Position numbers and translations under genes: made by a program. The notes beneath the pieces are model-generated. The model saw only the letters and a list, made by a program, of their open reading frames with translations, searched no databases and was not told the origin of the DNA. Shown here one piece after another: positions 50,552 through 58,861 of a stretch of 64,000 nucleotides of DNA. Location: NCBI GenBank assembly GCA_014655195.1, contig BNBH01000005.1, forward strand, positions 334 to 64,333. The letters are read 5' to 3'. How positions within the stretch are numbered: the first letter of the stretch is position 1; each line of letters begins with the position of its first letter. The stretch is from Streptomyces cellulosae. Lineage in GTDB: Bacteria; Actinomycetota; Actinomycetes; Streptomycetales; Streptomycetaceae.

Positions 50552-52554
50552 CCGACGACCAGCACGGACAGGGCGGCACGCCTCCGGGCGGCAGCCGCTG
50601 GGACCCGCTGCCGCAGGGCGACTACGACGACGGCGCCACGGCCTTCGTGAACCTCCCGGAGGGCGGCATAGACGCCCTGCTGGACGCCATGGAGAGCCCG
50701 CTGGCCGCCCCCGGCCACGGCTACGTCCCGCCGCAGATCACCGTCACGCCTGCCACCACCGCGGGCACGGACCCGGCGGCCACCGGCAGCTGGGCCACGC
50801 CGGGCGCCCCCGTCGACGGCGCCCAGTGGCACGACCCGGGCGCCGCGGAGGGCGACGCGGCGGCCGGCGACCCGTACGGCTACGACCCGGGCGCGAGCGG
50901 GCAGTGGGCCTACGACCCGAACGCGCAGGGGCAGCACCACGCGCAGGCGCAGCAGCAGCACCCGCAGGGCCGCCGGCAGCACGCGCAGGGCCGGCAGCAC
51001 CCGCAGGGGCAGCACCAGGGGCACGGACAGGCGCCGGGGCAGGACGTCACCGGGCAGTGGTCGATCCCCGTGGCCGGCGGCGACCTGCCGGACGAGTCCG
51101 GCGAGTTCACCACGTCCTCCCTGGTCGAGCAGTGGGGCGGCACCCCGCCGGCGACCCTCCCGGGCGGCGCCGCGGCGCCCTGGGCCGAGTCGCAGTCCAT
51201 CGGCACGCCCTGGGGCCCCGGCGTACCCGGCGTGCCGCAGGAGCACCAGCAGCAGGGCGATCCGTACGGGCCGCAGCCCGGCGCCTACGACGGCCAGGGC
51301 ACTCAGGGCGGCGACCACGGCCCCGCCCAGGACGCCCAGGACCCCTCCGCCCGGCAGCACGGCGGCCCGCCCGCGTACCCGGGCGCGCCCGGCGCCTCCC
51401 CGGAGCAGGCGCGCCCCGCCGAGGACGCCTCCGCGTCGCACGACGCCCCGCAGGCCTCCCAGCCGCTGCCCGCCGAGGAACACCCCGAGCAGCAGTGGCA
51501 GTCGGAGGAGCCCGCCGAGGAACGCCCCGAGCAGCAGTGGCAGTCGGAGGAGCCCGCCGAGGAACGCCCCGAGCAGCAGTGGCAGTCGGAGGAGCCCGCC
51601 GAGGAACGCCCCGAGCAGCAGTGGCAGTCGGAGGAGCCCGCCGAGGGTGACGCGGGGGCCGACGGTGCCCATGACCACCCTCAGGCCCCGCAGTCCCCCC
51701 AGTCCCCCCCGGAGGCCGAGGAACCCGCGTCCGAGGCCGACGGCGACCCTGGGCACCCCGAGGACGCCCAGGAGGCCGCCGAGGCCCCCGAAGGGCCCTC
51801 GGAGGCCCTGGAGGGCGCTGCGGAGCCCTCCGCCGACGGCGAGACCCCCGACGCCGAGGGTCCGGACGCCCCGGAGGCCTCCGACGAAGAGGACGCCCCC
51901 GCCCCCGACGTCCTCGTGGCCCACCACGACGACCACCCCCTCGCCTCCTACGTGCTCCGCGTCAACGGCACCGACCGGCCCGTCAGCGACGCGTGGATCG
52001 GCGAGTCCCTGCTCTACGTGCTGCGCGAGCGCCTCGGTCTCGCCGGCGCCAAGGACGGCTGCTCGCAGGGCGAGTGCGGCGCGTGCAACGTCCAGGTGGA
52101 CGGCCGGCTCGTCGCGTCCTGCCTGGTCCCCGCCGTCACCGCGGCCGGCAGCGAGGTCCGCACCGTCGAGGGACTGGCCCAGGACGGCCGCCCCTCCGAC
52201 GTGCAGCGCGCCCTCGCCCGCTGCGGCGCCGTGCAGTGCGGCTTCTGCGTGCCCGGCATGGCGATGACCGTGCACGACCTGCTGGAGGGCAACCCGGCCC
52301 CGACCGATCTGGAGACCCGCCAGGCCCTCTGCGGCAACCTGTGCCGCTGCTCCGGCTACCGGGGCGTGGTGAACGCCGTGCAGGAGGTCGTCGCCGAACG
52401 CGAGGCGCACGCCGAGGCCGAGGCCGCCGCGGACGACGACGGCACCCCCCGCATCCCGCACCAGGCGGGCCCCGGCGCCGGCGGGGTCAACCCCTCGGCG
52501 TTCGGCGTCGCCCCGCAGGACCAGCCCTACGGCCAGGACGGAGGCCAGGCGTGA
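50548..52554 (+). CDS. Xanthine dehydrogenase family, 2Fe-2S subunit with giant low-complexity N-terminus
   Basis: 668 residues, against about 160-200 for normal small subunits. Residues about 465-640 are the canonical domain: plant-type ferredoxin cluster (C505, C510, C513 in GCSQGECGAC) and the second four-helix 2Fe-2S domain (C564, C567 in QCGFC; then CGNLCRC). Residues 1-460 are Pro/Gln/Glu/Ala-rich and include four exact-period 14-residue repeats (ERPEQQWQSEEPAE, residues 311-366). The GTG start overlaps the FAD-subunit stop, and no internal start with good RBS was seen before the domain, so the extension is probably translated. No signal peptide. Its role is unknown. Confidence 0.9.
   Translation: MTDDQHGQGGTPPGGSRWDPLPQGDYDDGATAFVNLPEGGIDALLDAMESPLAAPGHGYVPPQITVTPATTAGTDPAATGSWATPGAPVDGAQWHDPGAAEGDAAAGDPYGYDPGASGQWAYDPNAQGQHHAQAQQQHPQGRRQHAQGRQHPQGQHQGHGQAPGQDVTGQWSIPVAGGDLPDESGEFTTSSLVEQWGGTPPATLPGGAAAPWAESQSIGTPWGPGVPGVPQEHQQQGDPYGPQPGAYDGQGTQGGDHGPAQDAQDPSARQHGGPPAYPGAPGASPEQARPAEDASASHDAPQASQPLPAEEHPEQQWQSEEPAEERPEQQWQSEEPAEERPEQQWQSEEPAEERPEQQWQSEEPAEGDAGADGAHDHPQAPQSPQSPPEAEEPASEADGDPGHPEDAQEAAEAPEGPSEALEGAAEPSADGETPDAEGPDAPEASDEEDAPAPDVLVAHHDDHPLASYVLRVNGTDRPVSDAWIGESLLYVLRERLGLAGAKDGCSQGECGACNVQVDGRLVASCLVPAVTAAGSEVRTVEGLAQDGRPSDVQRALARCGAVQCGFCVPGMAMTVHDLLEGNPAPTDLETRQALCGNLCRCSGYRGVVNAVQEVVAEREAHAEAEAAADDDGTPRIPHQAGPGAGGVNPSAFGVAPQDQPYGQDGGQA
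51478..51645. repeat. Four tandem 42-bp repeats in the Fe-S subunit gene
   Basis: Units at 51478, 51520, 51562 and 51604, almost identical (first has cac where others have cgc). In frame, each encodes 14 residues. Confidence 0.95.
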
Positions 52555-54860
52555 GCAACGAAGCAGCCACCGTGCAGACCGCCGACGCGGCCACCGAGGA
52601 GGAGACCGGCCCGCGCCGCGGACTCGGCGCCTCCCTCCCGGCCGCCGACGCGCGCGCCAAGACCGAGGGCACCTTCCCGTACGCCGCCGACCTCTGGGCC
52701 GAGGGCCTGCTGTGGGCCGCCGTGCTGCGCTCCCCGCACCCGCACGCGCGCATCAAGTCGATCGACACCACGCACGCGCGCGAGATGCCCGGCGTCCGCG
52801 CGGTCGTCACCCACGAGGACGTCCCCGGCACCCCGGTGCTCGGCCGCGGCACGGCCGACCGCCCCGTCTTCGCCTCCGAGGTCGTACGCCACCACGGCGA
52901 GCCGCTGGCCGCCGTCGCCGCCGACCACCCGGACACCGCGCGCATGGCCGCCGCCGCGGTCATCGTCGAGTACGAGGTGCTCGACCCGGTGACCGACCCC
53001 GAGCAGGCCTTCGAGGCCGAACCGCTGCACCCCGACGGCAACCTGGTCCGGCACATCCCGCTGCGCCACGGCGACGCGGACGCGGTCGGCGAGGTCGTCG
53101 TCGAGGGCCTGTACCGCATCGGCCGCCAGGACCCCGCCCCCATAGGGGCCGAGGCCGGGCTCGCCGTGCCCCGCCCGGACGGCGGCGTCGAGCTGTACCT
53201 GGCGTCCACCGACCCGCACGGCGACCGGGACACCGCCGCCGCCGCGTTCGGCCTCCAGCAGGACCAGGTCAAGATCGTCGTCACCGGTGTGCCCGGCGCC
53301 ACCGCCGACCGCGAGGACCAGAGCTTTCAGCTCCCCCTCGGGCTGCTCGCGCTGAAGACCGGCTGCCCGGTGAAGCTCGCCGCCACGCGCGAGGAGTCCT
53401 TCCTCGGCCACACCCACCGCCACCCCACCCTGCTGCGCTACCGCCACCACGCCGACGCCGAGGGCAAACTGGTCAAGGTCGAGGCGCAGATCCTGCTCGA
53501 CGCGGGCGCCTACGCCGGCACCTCCTCCGACGCCCTGGCCGCCGCCGTCGCCTTCGCCTGCGGCCCGTACGTCGTGCCCAACGCCTTCATCGAGGGCTGG
53601 GCCGTGCGCACCAACAACCCGCCCTCCGGCCATGTGCGCGGCGAGGGCGCGATGCAGGTGTGCGCCGCGTACGAGGCGCAGATGGACAAGCTCGCCAAGA
53701 AGCTCGGCCTCGACCCGGCCGAGGTGCGGCTGCGGAACGTGATGGCCACCGGCGACGTGCTGCCCACCGGCCAGACCGTCACCTGCCCCGCCCCCGTCGC
53801 CGAACTGCTCGAAGCCGTACGGGACTTCCCGCTGCCGCCGCTGCCCAAGGACACCCCCGAGGACGAGTGGCTGCTGCCCGGCGGCCCCGAGGGCGCGGGC
53901 GAACCGGCCGCGGTGCGCCGGGGCGTGGGCTACGGCCTGGGCATGGTGCACATGCTGGGCGCCGAGGGCGCCGACGAGGTGTCCACGGCCACCGTGCGCG
54001 TCCAGAACGGCGTGGCGACCGTGCTGTGCGCGGCCGTCGAGACCGGACAGGGCTTCTCCACGCTGGCCCGGCAGATCGTGCAGGAGACCCTCGGCATCGA
54101 CGAGGTGCACGTGGTGCCCGTCGACACCGACCAGCCCCCGGCCGGGGCGGGCTGCCGCGGACGCCACACCTGGGTGTCGGGCGGGGCCGTGGAGCGCGCG
54201 GCCAAGATGGTCCGCACCCAGCTCCTCCAGCCGCTGGCGCACAAGTTCGGCATGTCCACCGAGCTGCTCCAGATCACCGACGGCAAGATCACCTCGTACG
54301 ACGGAGTGCTGTCCACGACCGTCACCGAGGCCATGGACGGCAAGGAGCTGTGGGCGACCGCGCAGTGCCGGCCGCACCCCACCGAGCCGCTGGACGACAC
54401 CGGGCAGGGCGACGCCTTCGTCGGCATGGCCTTCTGCGCGATCCGCGCCGTCGTGGACGTCGACATCGAACTGGGCTCGGTCCGGGTCGTGGAGCTCGCC
54501 GTCGCGCAGGACGTGGGCCGGGTGCTCAACCCGGCGCAGCTCGCCGCGCGCATCGAGGCGGGCGTCACCCAGGGCCTGGGCGCCGCGCTCACCGAGAACC
54601 TGCGCACCCCGCGCGGCCTGATCCGCCACCCCGACCTCACCGGGTACGCCCTGCCGACCGCGCTGGACGCGCCCGACATCCGGATCGTGAAGCTCGTCGA
54701 GGAGCGTGACGTGGTCGCGCCGTTCGGCGCGAAGGCCGTCAGCGCGGCGCCGGTGGTGGCCTCGCCGGCCGCGATCGCCTCCGCCGTGCGCGCCGCCACC
54801 GGCCGCCCGGTCAACCGGCTGCCGATCCGCCCGCAGGCCGCCGTGGTGACCTCCAACTGA
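52551..54860 (+). CDS. Xanthine dehydrogenase family, molybdopterin-binding subunit
   Basis: 769 residues from GTG 52551 (GTGA overlap). Large catalytic subunit: AADLWAEGLLWAAVLRSPHPHARI at the N-terminal domain, molybdopterin-site segments such as GHVRGEGAMQ, GQGFSTLARQIVQE and RHTWVSGGA, and the C-terminal VAPFGAKAVSAAPVV. The equivalent of the catalytic Glu lies near the C-terminus in bovine-type enzymes; here that segment reads FGAKAVS where xanthine oxidoreductases have GAKGVGE, so the substrate class is uncertain. Probably hydroxylates a purine or related heterocycle. No maturation genes are adjacent. Confidence 0.92.
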   Translation: MSNEAATVQTADAATEEETGPRRGLGASLPAADARAKTEGTFPYAADLWAEGLLWAAVLRSPHPHARIKSIDTTHAREMPGVRAVVTHEDVPGTPVLGRGTADRPVFASEVVRHHGEPLAAVAADHPDTARMAAAAVIVEYEVLDPVTDPEQAFEAEPLHPDGNLVRHIPLRHGDADAVGEVVVEGLYRIGRQDPAPIGAEAGLAVPRPDGGVELYLASTDPHGDRDTAAAAFGLQQDQVKIVVTGVPGATADREDQSFQLPLGLLALKTGCPVKLAATREESFLGHTHRHPTLLRYRHHADAEGKLVKVEAQILLDAGAYAGTSSDALAAAVAFACGPYVVPNAFIEGWAVRTNNPPSGHVRGEGAMQVCAAYEAQMDKLAKKLGLDPAEVRLRNVMATGDVLPTGQTVTCPAPVAELLEAVRDFPLPPLPKDTPEDEWLLPGGPEGAGEPAAVRRGVGYGLGMVHMLGAEGADEVSTATVRVQNGVATVLCAAVETGQGFSTLARQIVQETLGIDEVHVVPVDTDQPPAGAGCRGRHTWVSGGAVERAAKMVRTQLLQPLAHKFGMSTELLQITDGKITSYDGVLSTTVTEAMDGKELWATAQCRPHPTEPLDDTGQGDAFVGMAFCAIRAVVDVDIELGSVRVVELAVAQDVGRVLNPAQLAARIEAGVTQGLGAALTENLRTPRGLIRHPDLTGYALPTALDAPDIRIVKLVEERDVVAPFGAKAVSAAPVVASPAAIASAVRAATGRPVNRLPIRPQAAVVTSN

Positions 54861-55087
54861 GCGATTCCGCCGGGCCGGTCGGGCCGTCGGCGCAACGCTC
54901 GGGGCCTTCCGCGCGTCTTGATGTACAGGGCGCCGGCCGCGCTCCCCGTTTCCGGTGCGTTGTCAGTGGCGCCGCGTACTCTTCGGAGCAGTGGGGGACG
55001 GCCGTGGGCCCGGCAGGGCGCGGGCCGTCCTGCCCGGGGCGGGACGTTCGCGGGCCCGGGACCGAGCACACGTATCGCGGGGGAATC

Positions 55088-56263
55088 ATGAGCACGACCG
55101 ACACCGTTGTCGCGAGGGCGATCACACTCACCGAGCACGACCTCGGTCCCCAGGTCACGCATGCGTCGACGCGGAGCTGGCTGACCGGACCCGGACTGCC
55201 GTGCGGCAACGGCCTGTTCAGCTTCGCGGAGGCGGCCCGCCCCGGCGGCCCGAACACGGTCGCCGAGGTGACCGGCGCCGCCGACCGGCTGTCGCCGCCC
55301 CTGCGCGACCGGCTCGTCATCGGCGCGTTCGCCGTCCCGGCGGGCCTGGAGCCGGAGTCCGTGCTGCTCGACGGCGCGACCGGCGAGGTCTCCAGCGCGT
55401 ACGTCCAGGACCGGCCCGACCTCATGGACTGCCGCCCGCTCGCCCCGTCCCTGCCGACGTTCGTCCGCTTCGCCGCGGCCACGGACGAACTGGCGGGACT
55501 GCGCGGCCAGTTCGCCGCCTACGCCGGGCGGTACGGCACGAAGGCGGTCGCCGAGGCCTCGCGGCAACTGCTCGCGGTGTTCGAGGAGGGCGCGGACGGC
55601 GAGCCCGCGCCGTTCTGGCGGATGGCGGCGCTGATCCGCCCCCTCGCCCTGGTCGCCGGCCCCGGCACGGCGTCGGGCCTCGCCCTGGACCTCCCGCTGC
55701 GCCTGCTGGACGAGGAGTTCGGCCGGGGCGGCGTGGTCCGCTTCGAGGAGGTCGACTTCCCCGCGACGCTCACGCACGAGCCGACCCGCCGCTTCCTGCG
55801 CGAGACGGGCCTGCCCGAGGACGGCTTCCTGTTCTCCCTGGACACGGACCAGCCGCTGCGCACGCTCACGGAGTACGCGGCGGACGACTGCGGCAGCGGC
55901 TTCCCGCCGGGTCTCCTCCCGGCCCACGCCGACCGGCTGATACGCGTCGGGCACCTGATCGACGACCACAGCCTGGTCGTCGACGGGGCGACGGGGGCGG
56001 TGCTGAGCTGGAGCGAGTCGGACGGCGCGCTGCGCCCGCTGAACACGGACATCTCCACGCTGGCGTTCACCCTCTGGCTCCTGCACCGCGAGCGCACCCT
56101 CGACGAGGCCTCCGGCCACGCCCTCACGAGCGACGCCTACGACCAGCTCGCCCTGACGATGATCCAGGTCCTCGCCTCGGTCGACCCCACGGGCACGACG
56201 GAGGACACGGACTGGCACTACTGGACGCGGCTCTTCCAGGACGAGGCGGGCGGGGTTTTGTAA
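55088..56263 (+). CDS. Two-domain SUKH-4 family (immunity-type) protein
   Basis: 391 residues. Two SUKH-4-like halves: residues about 20-140 (TRSWLTGPGLPCGNGLFSFAE, LVIGAFAV, VLLDGATGEVSSAYVQD) and about 220-385 (TRRFLRETGLPEDGFLFSLD, LIRVGHLIDDHSLVVDGATGAVLSWSESD, NTDISTLAFTLWLL). They are separated by a helical segment. SUKH folds are widespread immunity proteins against polymorphic toxins. No toxin gene adjoins it here, so it may be an orphan resistance gene. ATG 55088 has GGGGGAA upstream. Convergent with tRNA-Cys across a shared terminator. Confidence 0.82.
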   Translation: MSTTDTVVARAITLTEHDLGPQVTHASTRSWLTGPGLPCGNGLFSFAEAARPGGPNTVAEVTGAADRLSPPLRDRLVIGAFAVPAGLEPESVLLDGATGEVSSAYVQDRPDLMDCRPLAPSLPTFVRFAAATDELAGLRGQFAAYAGRYGTKAVAEASRQLLAVFEEGADGEPAPFWRMAALIRPLALVAGPGTASGLALDLPLRLLDEEFGRGGVVRFEEVDFPATLTHEPTRRFLRETGLPEDGFLFSLDTDQPLRTLTEYAADDCGSGFPPGLLPAHADRLIRVGHLIDDHSLVVDGATGAVLSWSESDGALRPLNTDISTLAFTLWLLHRERTLDEASGHALTSDAYDQLALTMIQVLASVDPTGTTEDTDWHYWTRLFQDEAGGVL

Positions 56264-56310
56264 ACCCCGGCTGTCCGCGGCAGGGGGCGGGCTGCTTCCA
56301 CGCGCACGCC

Positions 56311-56354
56311 GAAAGGGCGGGCACCCCCGGAGAGTGTGGGGTGTCCGCCCTTTC
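56311..56354. terminator. Bidirectional terminator (SUKH gene / tRNA-Cys)
   Basis: 17-bp stem with one G-U pair (56311-56327 and 56338-56354) between the convergent SUKH-4 gene and the tRNA. Confidence 0.85.
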
Positions 56355-56358
56355 TCGG

Positions 56359-56430
56359 AGGCCGTGGCGGGAATCGAACCCGCGTAACTCGCTTTGCAGG
56401 CGAGTCCCTGAACCACTCGGGCACACGGCC
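56359..56430 (-). tRNA. tRNA-Cys (GCA)
   Basis: 72-nt cloverleaf on the minus strand: acceptor GGCCGTG/CACGGCC, D-arm, anticodon stem CTCGC/GCGAG with loop CTGCAAA (anticodon GCA), T-arm GGTTCGATTCCC, and discriminator U. CCA is not encoded. Confidence 0.97.
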
Positions 56431-56481
56431 GTGTCGGTGGGGCGAGGTGCCGAACGGCGCCTCTCCCTGACCGGTACTTCG

Positions 56482-56511
56482 ACCGTACGGTGGTCCGCTC
56501 GCGGGGCTCAA
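56482..56511 (-). promoter_or_regulatory. tRNA-Cys promoter
   Basis: On the minus strand TTGAGC (56511-56506) is followed after 18 bp by TACGGT (56487-56482), a good housekeeping-sigma match, about 52 bp upstream of the tRNA 5' end. Confidence 0.65.
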
Positions 56512-56660
56512 GGGGACACCGGGGCGTGCAACGCGACTGCCATGCGCCGTTCACAAAGGGAAAGGCCCCCGGGTGCCCCGGGTCCTACGACCAAGGTCCC
56601 GGTGCCGGCCCCGACCCCCGACAGGGGTCAAACAGGGCCGTGGCCCTTACCCTGGCGGTC

Positions 56661-58139
56661 ATGACCGCCCCGAACCCCCGCGACACGGGTGTCGCCGAGC
56701 CCGCCGGCGCGCCCGCCCCGGCCGTCGTCCCCGACGACACCGTCCTCAGCCGCCGGTACCGGGCGCTGAGCATCGGGGTCGTCTCCGTCGTGCTGCTGAT
56801 CGCCTTCGAGGCGACCGCGGTGGGCACGGCGATGCCCGTCGCGGCGCGCGAGCTGAACGGCGTCTCCCTGTACGCGTTCGCGTTCTCCGGGTACTTCACC
56901 ACCAGCCTCTTCGGCATGGTGCTGTCCGGCCAGTGGTCCGACCGGCGCGGCCCGCTCGCCCCGCTCACCTGGGGCATCGCCTCCTTCGCGGCCGGTCTGC
57001 TGATCGGCGGCACCGCGGGCACGATGTGGCTGTTCATCCTGGGCCGCGCCGTCCAGGGCCTCGGCGGCGGCCTGGTGATCGTCGCCCTGTACGTCGTCGT
57101 CGGCCGCGCCTATCCCGAGCGGCTGCGCCCGGCCATCATGGCGGCGTTCGCGGCCGCGTGGGTCGTCCCGTCGATCGTCGGCCCGCTCGCCTCCGGCGCG
57201 GTGACCGAGCACATCGGCTGGCGCTGGGTCTTCCTCGGCATCCCGGTGATCGTGGTGCTCCCGGTGGCGCTGGCCCTGCCCCAGATCCGGCGGCTCGCCT
57301 CCGGCCCGGTCGGTGACGCCTCAGAGGCCCCGGCCTCCTTCGACCGCCGCCGTATCCGGCTGGCGCTGGCGATCTCCTTCGGCGCGGGCCTGCTCCAGTA
57401 CGCCGCGCAGGACCTGCGCTGGCTGTCCCTGCTGCCGGGCGCCCTGGGCGTGGCGCTGCTGGTCCCGGCCGTGCTCGGCCTGCTCCCGCGCGGCACGTAC
57501 CGGGCGGCCCGCGGCCTGCCCTCCGTGGTGCTGCTGCGCGGTGTCGCCGCCGGGTCGTTCATCGCGGCGGAGTCCTTCGTGCCGCTGATGCTGGTGACCC
57601 AGCGGGGGCTCAGCCCGACGCTCGCCGGCTTCTCCCTCGCGGCGGGCGGCGGCACCTGGGCGCTGGGTTCCTGGGTGCAGTCCCGGCCCCGCCTGGAGCC
57701 GCACCGGGAGCGGCTGATGACCGTCGGGATGCTGCTGGTCGCGTTCGCGATCGCCGCCGCGCCGAGCGTGCTGATCGACTCCGTGCCGGCCTGGACGCTG
57801 GCGGTCGCCTGGGCGTTCGGCTGTTTCGGCATGGGCCTGGTGATCTCCTCCACCAGCGTCCTGCTGCTCCACCTCTCCGCCCCGGAGGAGGCCGGCACCA
57901 ACTCCGCCGCCCTCCAGATCTCCGACGGCCTCTCCAACGTCCTCCTCCTGGCGATCGGCGGCGCCGCCTTCGCCGCCCTCGGCGGCGGCACCGTCAGCCA
58001 CGCGGCGACGGAGGCCACCGGGTCCCACCCGGCCGCCTTCGCCGCGGTGTTCCTGCCGATGGCGGCGGTCGCCCTGGTGGGCGTCTGGATAGCCACCCGC
58101 CTCCGCCCGGTGCCGGACGGCATGGACGGCACGAGGTGA
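56661..58139 (+). CDS. MFS efflux transporter
   Basis: 492 residues with 12 or more TM helices. It has the drug-antiporter signature (GQWSDRRGPLAPLTWG loop, FILGRAVQGLGGGLVIVALYVVVGR, and WRWVFLGIPV). The family includes multidrug exporters; the substrate is unknown. ATG 56661 lies only 7 nt after TACCCT and lacks an RBS, so it may be leaderless. Upstream in-frame extension runs toward the tRNA promoter region and is rejected. Confidence 0.9.
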   Translation: MTAPNPRDTGVAEPAGAPAPAVVPDDTVLSRRYRALSIGVVSVVLLIAFEATAVGTAMPVAARELNGVSLYAFAFSGYFTTSLFGMVLSGQWSDRRGPLAPLTWGIASFAAGLLIGGTAGTMWLFILGRAVQGLGGGLVIVALYVVVGRAYPERLRPAIMAAFAAAWVVPSIVGPLASGAVTEHIGWRWVFLGIPVIVVLPVALALPQIRRLASGPVGDASEAPASFDRRRIRLALAISFGAGLLQYAAQDLRWLSLLPGALGVALLVPAVLGLLPRGTYRAARGLPSVVLLRGVAAGSFIAAESFVPLMLVTQRGLSPTLAGFSLAAGGGTWALGSWVQSRPRLEPHRERLMTVGMLLVAFAIAAAPSVLIDSVPAWTLAVAWAFGCFGMGLVISSTSVLLLHLSAPEEAGTNSAALQISDGLSNVLLLAIGGAAFAALGGGTVSHAATEATGSHPAAFAAVFLPMAAVALVGVWIATRLRPVPDGMDGTR

Positions 58140-58147
58140 CACCGGGT

Positions 58148-58163
58148 GGTACCGCGTAGTACC
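58148..58163. promoter_or_regulatory. Operator-like palindrome upstream of the toxin-antitoxin pair
   Basis: GGTAC-N6-GTACC (58148-58152 and 58159-58163), 8 bp before the antitoxin ATG. Typical placement for antitoxin autorepression. Confidence 0.55.
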
Positions 58164-58171
58164 GTCGAAGT

Positions 58172-58369
58172 ATGGCCGGACTCAACGTGCGTTTCACCGA
58201 AGAAGAGCTCGACGCCCTGCGCGAGCGCGCCGCTGCCGAGGGGCGCAGCATGCAGGCCTTCGCGCACGACGCGGTGGTGGCGGCCATAAACGAACATTCC
58301 CGGCTGTTCAACGAGGCGGCCGACCACGTGCTGAAGGCGAGTGCGGAGCTGAACCGGAGGCTCGCCTGA
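58172..58369 (+). CDS. Ribbon-helix-helix-type antitoxin
   Basis: 65 residues: MAGLNVRFTEEELDALRERAAAEGRSMQAFAHDAVVAAINEH, shown here by its beginning and the FAHDAVV helix. The short beta strand followed by two helices is the RHH DNA-binding pattern. The C-terminal part would wrap the toxin. It overlaps the toxin gene by TGATG. Named from pairing with the Doc-like gene; no exact family assigned. Confidence 0.82.
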   Translation: MAGLNVRFTEEELDALRERAAAEGRSMQAFAHDAVVAAINEHSRLFNEAADHVLKASAELNRRLA

Positions 58370-58737
58370 TGCACTACCTCACCTTGCCCGAGTTGCTGAT
58401 TCTCGCGAAGCGGCTCGGGGAGGACGCGGTGCGCGACTACGGCCTGCTCGACTCTGCGCTGGCGCGCCCGCAGTCGAGCGTGTTCGGCCAGGATGCCTAT
58501 CCCGACGTGTGGCAGAAGGCCTCGGCCCTGATGGAGTCCCTCGCGCGTAACCATGCGCTCGTCGACGGGAACAAGCGTCTCGCCTGGTATGCGACCTGGG
58601 TCTTTCTGCACATGAACGGGCATCCGCTCGACCCGCAGTTCGACGTGGACGAGGCCGAGCGCTTTGTGCTGGACGTGTGCCAGGGCGAGCTGGACGTGCC
58701 CAAGATCGCAGCCCAGTTGCCGCGCTTCGCGCGTTGA
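58369..58737 (+). CDS. Fic/Doc-family toxin
   Basis: 122 residues, Doc length. The Fic-fold active motif reads HALVDGNKRLAWYA (H62, D66, N68, K69, R70). Canonical Doc is HxFxxxNKR, so the second hydrophobic position is Leu in place of Phe. The NKR ending is Doc-like (kinase of EF-Tu) and not Fic-like NGR (AMPylase). N-terminal YLTLPELLILAKRLG and DYGLLDSALARPQ are family typical. Co-translated with the antitoxin. Confidence 0.9.
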   Translation: MHYLTLPELLILAKRLGEDAVRDYGLLDSALARPQSSVFGQDAYPDVWQKASALMESLARNHALVDGNKRLAWYATWVFLHMNGHPLDPQFDVDEAERFVLDVCQGELDVPKIAAQLPRFAR

Positions 58738-58861
58738 CTGTGACGTGGGTCCCACCCCCGGGCGACGCGGCCCCGTACCGGCGTTGCCGCCACCAGGCCA
58801 TCGGTAGGGTGGCCCGGTCGTCCCACGCACCAGAGCCGCCCGAACCACCCTCCCGGAGATC

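Noticed and set aside
51478..51645. CRISPR-like regular repeats
   Set aside because: Units are contiguous without spacers, in frame, and encode a peptide repeat; no cas genes nearby.
56359..56430. tRNA-Cys as an integration site for a mobile element
   Set aside because: No integrase/excisionase gene and no second copy of the tRNA 3' end was seen in the flanks; neighbours look ordinary.
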